Program-made: the position numbers and the translations under genes | The notes under the pieces: model-generated | What the model saw: only the letters and a program-made list of their open reading frames with translations | What the model was told of the DNA's origin: nothing | Database searches by the model: none | Assembly: GCA_008363265.1 (NCBI GenBank) | Contig: RHKR01000048.1 | Coordinates: 1-10,030 of the forward strand | Direction: 5' to 3' | Source of the DNA: Chlorobiota bacterium | Lineage (GTDB): Bacteria; Bacteroidota; Ignavibacteria; Ignavibacteriales; Ignavibacteriaceae | Length of the DNA stretch: 10,030 bases | In this document: positions 5,600-10,030 of the stretch, in pieces | How positions within the stretch are numbered: the stretch's first letter is position 1 | How the letters are laid out: each line of letters begins with the position of its first letter

Positions 5600-6954
5600 A
5601 CATAAACGATCTTCCCGGTTACCGAAATGCCGGATTCTTAAAAATACTCCCGGGGCTTTATACTGACCCACTGGCCACACTTACCCGGATAGTCGCGGAT
5701 GGCCGGAAGGTGATCCCGTTCAGTTTCGGCAAATACGTCCTTTTTCTCGTCAACGATCCCCCGATCATCAAGCATATCCTCAAGAACAACTACAGAAATC
5801 ACCCCAGGGGCATCTCGCTGAAGGGGATTTTCCCACTTCTCGGGCAGGGGCTCTTTACCAGCGACCACGATCTTTGGGTCAAGCAGCAGAAGAGCATCAC
5901 ACCCGCGTTTCATACCCGCAATTTTGCAGGCTTCAGCCGGATAATAGAGGATGAAACCGCCAAATACCTCATAAGGCTCAGGGAAGTGGCGGCCGCCGGG
6001 GAGGTGATCGACCTTCAGAAGGAGTTCAAGATTCTCATGCTCGGGATTCTTGTGCGTGAGATGTTTGCTCCCGGTCTGAAGTATGATCCCGTTGCCGTTA
6101 TCGAAAATCTTGACCGTGTTCTCGACTACACAAGCATTAGAGGGGAGTTGATCCGGAATGTGAAATCGGGTCTGAAACGTCTTGTTGGGAAAAAGCCGGA
6201 GCCGCCTGCCTGGTATACAGGGTCGCTTGCATATCTCGAAGACCTCGTCTCTGATTTCTTCGGAAAGATCATGTCTGGTGAACTTGAACCCGGCTCTCTC
6301 ACGGTGATACTAAAGGAGTTAAAGGAAAAAGGGGAGATCGACGACCGGCAGATCCGGGATGAAATAATGACGTTCCTCTTCGCAGGATTTGACACCGTTG
6401 CCGAAGGTCTCTCATGGACCCAGTTTCTGATCTCGACACATCCCGGAACGGATGAAAAGATACTTTCACGCGGGAATGAAACCGAAACACCTGACGACGA
6501 CACCCCTTCGCACCATAAACCGGGTAACAGTTTTCTGAGGAGCACCATAAACGAGGCCCTCAGGCTTTATCCCCCCGCGTGGGCATTTTACCGGATCGTT
6601 ACCGAAGGTGAGGAGATCGAGGGGCTGTACTTTCCTGCGAGATCTTACCTGATGATCTCGCCGTATCTTCTTCACAGGACACCCAAATACTGGGAGAAGC
6701 CGGAAGAGTTTATTCCTGAGAGATTCCTTGGTGAAGACCAGCCCGAGGTTAACCACTTTCATTATATTCCATTCGGGCAGGGGCCGCACATCTGCACAGG
6801 CCGCCGCCTTGCCATGTTTGAAATGGAGCTGATCCTGTCGAAACTTACACCTGAATTCAGATTTGTATACGCGGGTGAAATGCCTCCGAAGCCCGATCCG
6901 GGTATCATAATGAAAGCAGCGAACGGGCTGCACTTCAGAGTGGAGAAGCGATAA
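5596..6954 (+). CDS. Cytochrome P450 monooxygenase
   Basis: A 452-residue protein of normal P450 length with no N-terminal membrane anchor, so probably a soluble bacterial P450. Visible landmarks: the C-helix WVKQQKSITPAFH (94-106), I-helix AGFDT (263-267), K-helix E320-A-L-R323 (ExxR), PERF (374-377) and the heme loop FGQGPHICTG with the thiolate Cys at 400. It resembles the CYP4/CYP102/CYP110-like clade that often acts on fatty acyl chains or terpenes, but the substrate is not deducible. The Arg expected at WxxxR, which contacts a heme propionate, is Gln98 here, with Lys99 next to it. The stretch between the I and K helices (about 283-312) is unusually polar. No ferredoxin or reductase lies in the window, so electrons must come from elsewhere. 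It overlaps the propeller gene by 4 bases and the methyltransferase gene by 1 base. Confidence 0.95.
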   Translation: MNINDLPGYRNAGFLKILPGLYTDPLATLTRIVADGRKVIPFSFGKYVLFLVNDPPIIKHILKNNYRNHPRGISLKGIFPLLGQGLFTSDHDLWVKQQKSITPAFHTRNFAGFSRIIEDETAKYLIRLREVAAAGEVIDLQKEFKILMLGILVREMFAPGLKYDPVAVIENLDRVLDYTSIRGELIRNVKSGLKRLVGKKPEPPAWYTGSLAYLEDLVSDFFGKIMSGELEPGSLTVILKELKEKGEIDDRQIRDEIMTFLFAGFDTVAEGLSWTQFLISTHPGTDEKILSRGNETETPDDDTPSHHKPGNSFLRSTINEALRLYPPAWAFYRIVTEGEEIEGLYFPARSYLMISPYLLHRTPKYWEKPEEFIPERFLGEDQPEVNHFHYIPFGQGPHICTGRRLAMFEMELILSKLTPEFRFVYAGEMPPKPDPGIIMKAANGLHFRVEKR

Positions 6955-8210
6955 TGGACCCGAAAGATAAGATCAAAAAGGTTATCTCCCTCACGGCAGG
7001 CACGGGCCTTAAGAACGGATTCAAGGTCAGATTCTGGGACGGTGAGGAATGTTTGGTCCCCGATGGTTGTGAGCCGGGTTTTACGCTTTCCCTGAAGTCA
7101 CCGGGCTCGATAAGAAATACGCTGTTCCCTCCTTCTGAGCTTAACGCGACAGAAGCCTATCTTTTCGATGAGTTTGATATCGAGGGGGATATGTTTGCTG
7201 TGTTTGAAACCGCCTATGAACTCGCCGCGGTCAAAAGAGGAAAAGGTGAACTGTTAAAACTCCTCGTGGAAGTGCTTAAATTACCCCGCTCTCCAAGGAA
7301 GAAGGACAAAGGCTTTCAAAAGAAACTCTCCGGTGAGTTACACTCGGTCCGGCGTGACAGCGAAGCCGTTTCGTACCACTACGACATGTCAGATGATCTT
7401 TACCGCCTCTGGCTCGACCCCGATATGATATATTCCTGCGCTTACTTCAAGACGAGGGAAACCCCGCTTGAGCAGGCTCAGCTCGACAAACTCGACTATA
7501 TATGCGCGAAGCTCGACCTGAAACCGGGTGAAAGGCTTCTTGATGCCGGTTGCGGATGGGGGGCGCTCGTGATACACGCCGCGAGAAAATACGGAGTGGA
7601 TGCCACCGGGGTAACTCTTAGCAGGAATCAGGCCGCACATGCCAACAGAAGGATAAAAGAGCTCGGACTTGAAGACCAGTGCAGGGTTGAGGTCAGGGAT
7701 ATCAGAACCCTCAAGGGTGAAAGATATGACAGGATATCGTCCGTTGAGATGCTTCATCACATTGGCTACACTTCACTTCCTGAGTACTTCAGGACAATAA
7801 AAGACCTTCTGAAGCCGGGGGGGCTTTCGTTCCAACTCGGGGTCACCAACAACGCCGCCAGGGGGAAGTACCGCGGACCGGTTTTCGCCCCGAAGTATTT
7901 CATGCCCGACTATGATCTTTCTCCCATCGGGGAATACCTGAAGATCGCCGAAACCGCGGGTTTCGAGGTTTATGACGTTGAAGACCTTCGTCAGCACTAC
8001 GAACTGACCGCCCGTCACTGGCTGAAACGGATGGAGGCCCGGCACTCTGAGATAGCAGCTGTAACGGGAGAAGTGATGTTCCGGGTTTACCGTCTGAGCA
8101 TGGCTCTTATGGCTTACGGGTTTTACGCCAATATGATCAACCTTTACCACTTTGTGTTGAGAAACACTGAGGGTAAGGGGAACTTCCCGCCTCTTACGAG
8201 GTGGTACTGA
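6954..8210 (+). CDS. Cyclopropane-fatty-acyl-phospholipid synthase-like SAM methyltransferase
   Basis: A 418-residue protein. In family terms it transfers a methyl or methylene from S-adenosylmethionine to an unsaturated acyl chain of a membrane lipid, acting at the inner face of the membrane. About residues 1-110 match the N-terminal lipid-binding domain of this family. The catalytic half opens with SYHYDMSDDLYRLWLDP and MIYSCAYF (Cys162, a family hallmark). The AdoMet loop is LLDAGCGWG (195-203) followed by GVTLSRNQ. SSVEMLHHIG (262-271) keeps the catalytic His (269) but has His where Glu is usual just before it. HYELTARHW (348-356) carries the conserved Tyr. The product could be cyclopropane, methyl-branched or methylated unsaturated acyl chains. 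ATG 6954 overlaps the P450 stop (TAATG), strongly suggesting coupled translation and a shared pathway. Confidence 0.93.
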   Translation: MDPKDKIKKVISLTAGTGLKNGFKVRFWDGEECLVPDGCEPGFTLSLKSPGSIRNTLFPPSELNATEAYLFDEFDIEGDMFAVFETAYELAAVKRGKGELLKLLVEVLKLPRSPRKKDKGFQKKLSGELHSVRRDSEAVSYHYDMSDDLYRLWLDPDMIYSCAYFKTRETPLEQAQLDKLDYICAKLDLKPGERLLDAGCGWGALVIHAARKYGVDATGVTLSRNQAAHANRRIKELGLEDQCRVEVRDIRTLKGERYDRISSVEMLHHIGYTSLPEYFRTIKDLLKPGGLSFQLGVTNNAARGKYRGPVFAPKYFMPDYDLSPIGEYLKIAETAGFEVYDVEDLRQHYELTARHWLKRMEARHSEIAAVTGEVMFRVYRLSMALMAYGFYANMINLYHFVLRNTEGKGNFPPLTRWY

Positions 8211-8237
8211 TTTTTTTTAATTCAAACTGCATCAGTC

Positions 8238-9521
8238 ATGATCACTGAAATTACAACAAAAGCAGAAGCATTCGTCAGGGAGATACTCCCCGAACGGCTC
8301 GATCCCGCGATGGTTTATCACAATCTCGACCATACACTCGAAGTGACCGCTAATTGCTCACTGTTACTGGAGAGCATCAAAATTGAGGATTCGATCAGTG
8401 AAAATGTAATCCTCGCCGCGCTCTTCCACGATACCGGTTATACGGTAAAAATTGAGGGTCATGAAGAGGAGAGTTGCCGGATGGCAAGGGAGTTCCTGAA
8501 AAGAGAGCATTTTCCTGAAGAACGGATCACTGCTGTAGAGTCTCTTATTATAGCCACCTCGCACGGGGTGAAACCTCAAAACACTGCCGAATCGATACTC
8601 AGGGATGCGGATATCCTTCATACCGGCAAGAAGGGGTATAAAAAGCGGGCCGGTCTGCTGAAAAAAGAAGTGGAGTGGATAAGAGGGGTACCGGTTCCGG
8701 ATTTAGAATGGACGAAGGAAAATATCAAGTTTCTGAAGGAAACGGTCTTTCATACAAAGTATGCCAAAGAGAAGTTTGGACCCGGAAAAGAGAGGAATCT
8801 GAAAAAGCAGCAGGCCCTGCTGAAAGAACTGATGGCAAGTGAGGCCGCAAAAAAACTTGAGGAGGCAGCTGCAGCTGCTGTTAAGACCTCCCAGAATGCC
8901 ACCAAGGGTATCGCCGGGGTTGCGGGCAGGATACTTGACGGTTTTCCCGGAGATGGTCAGGAGCACAGGGTAAGGATCAATCCGCTCGAGCAGAAAAGCA
9001 CCGCGCGGGGAGTTGAGACCCTTTTCAGAAACATCACCCGCACGCATATCGACCTGAGCGCGAATGCCGACAGGAAAGCGAACATGATGATCTCGGTGAA
9101 CTCGATCCTTATCTCCATTCTGATAAGCACACTTGTCGGAAGGCTGCCTGCATTTCCCCATCTTATCGCTCCAACCATAATAATCATCACGGTTTGCATG
9201 GTTTCGCTTGCCTTCGCAATCCTCAGCAGCCGCCCGAATGTGACCGGGGGCGTGGTCTCCAGAGACGACATAGAGAATAAAAGGGGGAATCTCCTCTTCT
9301 TCGGAAATTTCCATAACATGTCGATCGAAGATTACACGTATGGAATGGAAAAGCTTATGATGGATGCCGAATATCTTTATGGCAGTATGATCAGGGACGT
9401 TTATTATCTCGGTACCGTGCTTGAGAAAAAATATAAATACATCAGATACTCATATGATGTGTTCGGACTTGGTCTCCTCATCTCGGTGATCTCATTCGCC
9501 GTTGCAATTATAACAGGATAG
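8238..9521 (+). CDS. HD phosphohydrolase fused to a Pycsar-effector-type (DUF5706) membrane domain
   Basis: A 427-residue, two-domain inner-membrane protein. The N-terminal HD domain (about 1-175) has its metal ligands intact: H28 and H32 in YHNLDHT, H63-D64 in ALFHDTGY, H75, H109 in ATSHG, and D125 in RDAD. This class hydrolyses phosphate esters, often of nucleotides. A charged, Ala-rich linker (about 185-255) follows. The C-terminal domain has FRNITRTHIDLSANADRKANMM, two hydrophobic segments (about 286-300 and 309-330), then RDDIENKRGNLLFFGNFHNMS, an amphipathic helix pair and a final membrane segment (about 407-426). This matches the Pycsar-effector TM family, DUF5706, in which cyclic pyrimidine nucleotides activate membrane disruption. 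No nucleotide cyclase is beside it. There is no clear Shine-Dalgarno before ATG 8238; it lies 27 bases after the CFA-like gene and 6 bases before the SixA-like gene. Anti-phage versus housekeeping role is open. Confidence 0.9.
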   Translation: MITEITTKAEAFVREILPERLDPAMVYHNLDHTLEVTANCSLLLESIKIEDSISENVILAALFHDTGYTVKIEGHEEESCRMAREFLKREHFPEERITAVESLIIATSHGVKPQNTAESILRDADILHTGKKGYKKRAGLLKKEVEWIRGVPVPDLEWTKENIKFLKETVFHTKYAKEKFGPGKERNLKKQQALLKELMASEAAKKLEEAAAAAVKTSQNATKGIAGVAGRILDGFPGDGQEHRVRINPLEQKSTARGVETLFRNITRTHIDLSANADRKANMMISVNSILISILISTLVGRLPAFPHLIAPTIIIITVCMVSLAFAILSSRPNVTGGVVSRDDIENKRGNLLFFGNFHNMSIEDYTYGMEKLMMDAEYLYGSMIRDVYYLGTVLEKKYKYIRYSYDVFGLGLLISVISFAVAIITG

Positions 9522-9527
9522 AATTGA

Positions 9528-10030
9528 ATGAAGAAACTTATACTTTTAAGACACGCGAAATCCGACTGGGACGATCCCTCGCTCCATGATCACGACAGGC
9601 CCCTGAACAGGAGGGGTGAGCGGGATGCGCCAGCGATGGGCAAACTGCTGAAAGGTCTTGGAATAATCCCTGATCTCATCGTTTCGAGTACGGCTTTAAG
9701 GGCAAAGATGACCGCGGAAGCTGTTGCCACCGGTCTTGGGTATCATGCAGGAGGCATTCAATTCACGAGCGACCTCTATATGGCTTCAGCCGCAAAGATG
9801 CTCGAAGTGACCCGTCTGCTCCCCGGAGAAAAAAACACGGTTTTCCTTGTATCCCACAACCCGGGAATAACTTACTTTCTGTCGATGATAACAGGGAACT
9901 ACCAGACCGTGCCCGAGATGCCTACATGTGCTGTCGCCGTGCTCGAGCTGGAAGGCGAGTGGAGCGGATCGGCTCCCGGTGCGTTTATGCTGCGCTCATT
10001 TTTAACCCCGAAGAAAGACCTTAACACTCA
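9528..10030 (+). CDS. SixA-like histidine phosphatase (3' partial)
   Basis: Cut off at the window edge after 167 codons, close to the full length of this small family. The N-terminus LILLRHAKSDWDD has the RHG motif with catalytic His9. RPLNRRGERDAP (24-35) and SSTALRAKMTAE (53-64) supply phosphate-binding Arg residues, and FLVSHNPGIT (106-115) holds the second catalytic His110. Members dephosphorylate phosphohistidine on signalling proteins in some bacteria, but other phospho-substrates are possible. The start ATG 9528 follows the HD-membrane gene by 6 bases, so the two are probably translated from one message. Confidence 0.93.
   Translation, partial: MKKLILLRHAKSDWDDPSLHDHDRPLNRRGERDAPAMGKLLKGLGIIPDLIVSSTALRAKMTAEAVATGLGYHAGGIQFTSDLYMASAAKMLEVTRLLPGEKNTVFLVSHNPGITYFLSMITGNYQTVPEMPTCAVAVLELEGEWSGSAPGAFMLRSFLTPKKDLNT

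Noticed and set aside
6126..6933. Antisense open frames of 140 and 155 residues over the P450 gene
   Set aside because: They overlap the P450's I-helix, ExxR and heme motifs on the opposite strand and show no family features.
8207..8235. Terminator between the CFA-like and HD-membrane genes
   Set aside because: CTGAT/ATCAG pairs over a 19-base loop with the T-run inside the loop, which is not a terminator layout.
8703..9314. 203-residue open frame on the - strand
   Set aside because: It lies antisense within the HD-membrane gene, has no plausible domain, and matches the codon shadow expected from the strongly supported + strand gene.
8238..10030. Complete Pycsar anti-phage operon
   Set aside because: No PycC-type nucleotide cyclase is seen in the window, so only an effector-type domain can be claimed.

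Overview
The window looks like chromosomal DNA from a Gram-negative bacterium of the Bacteroidota/Chlorobiota/Ignavibacteriota group. The clearest sign is the C-terminal sorting tail of the gene at 4310-5599 (LGQNYPNPFNP, then a beta-sandwich ending in a basic KMVLLK tail), which is typical of type IX secretion (T9SS) cargo in these phyla. Weak Shine-Dalgarno signals before several genes, a TAnnTTTG-type -7 box and a DUF5706/Pycsar-type membrane domain fit the same lineage. This placement is inferred from protein style, not from a database search.

Left part (1-1704): the 3' end of a Cys/His-rich metal-binding protein on the + strand converges on a - strand gene for a secreted or outer-membrane beta-barrel-like protein. 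A bidirectional hairpin terminator lies between them. The beta-barrel gene is divergent from an aldo/keto reductase gene, with a compact promoter region between the two.

Middle (1705-4236): the aldo/keto reductase gene is followed after 15 bases by a small phage-metallopeptidase-like protein whose zinc motif reads HQLLH instead of HELLH. Next comes a 195-base intergenic stretch with a tandem array of 8-base units, a 14-base GC palindrome and a 22-base near-perfect dyad, and then a free-standing ATP-grasp ligase gene.

Right part (4310-10030): a tightly packed + strand run, probably one transcript. It encodes a T9SS-exported beta-propeller, a cytochrome P450 (4-base overlap), a cyclopropane-fatty-acid-synthase-like methyltransferase (1-base overlap), an HD phosphohydrolase fused to a Pycsar-effector-type membrane domain (27-base gap), and a SixA-like histidine phosphatase (6-base gap) cut off by the window end. 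The P450/methyltransferase pair suggests a lipid or fatty-acyl modification step. The HD-membrane fusion and SixA suggest phosphate or nucleotide signalling. The best candidates for something undescribed are the HD-DUF5706 fusion with no cyclase beside it and the translationally coupled P450-CFA pair. No RNA genes, insertion sequences or CRISPR arrays were seen.
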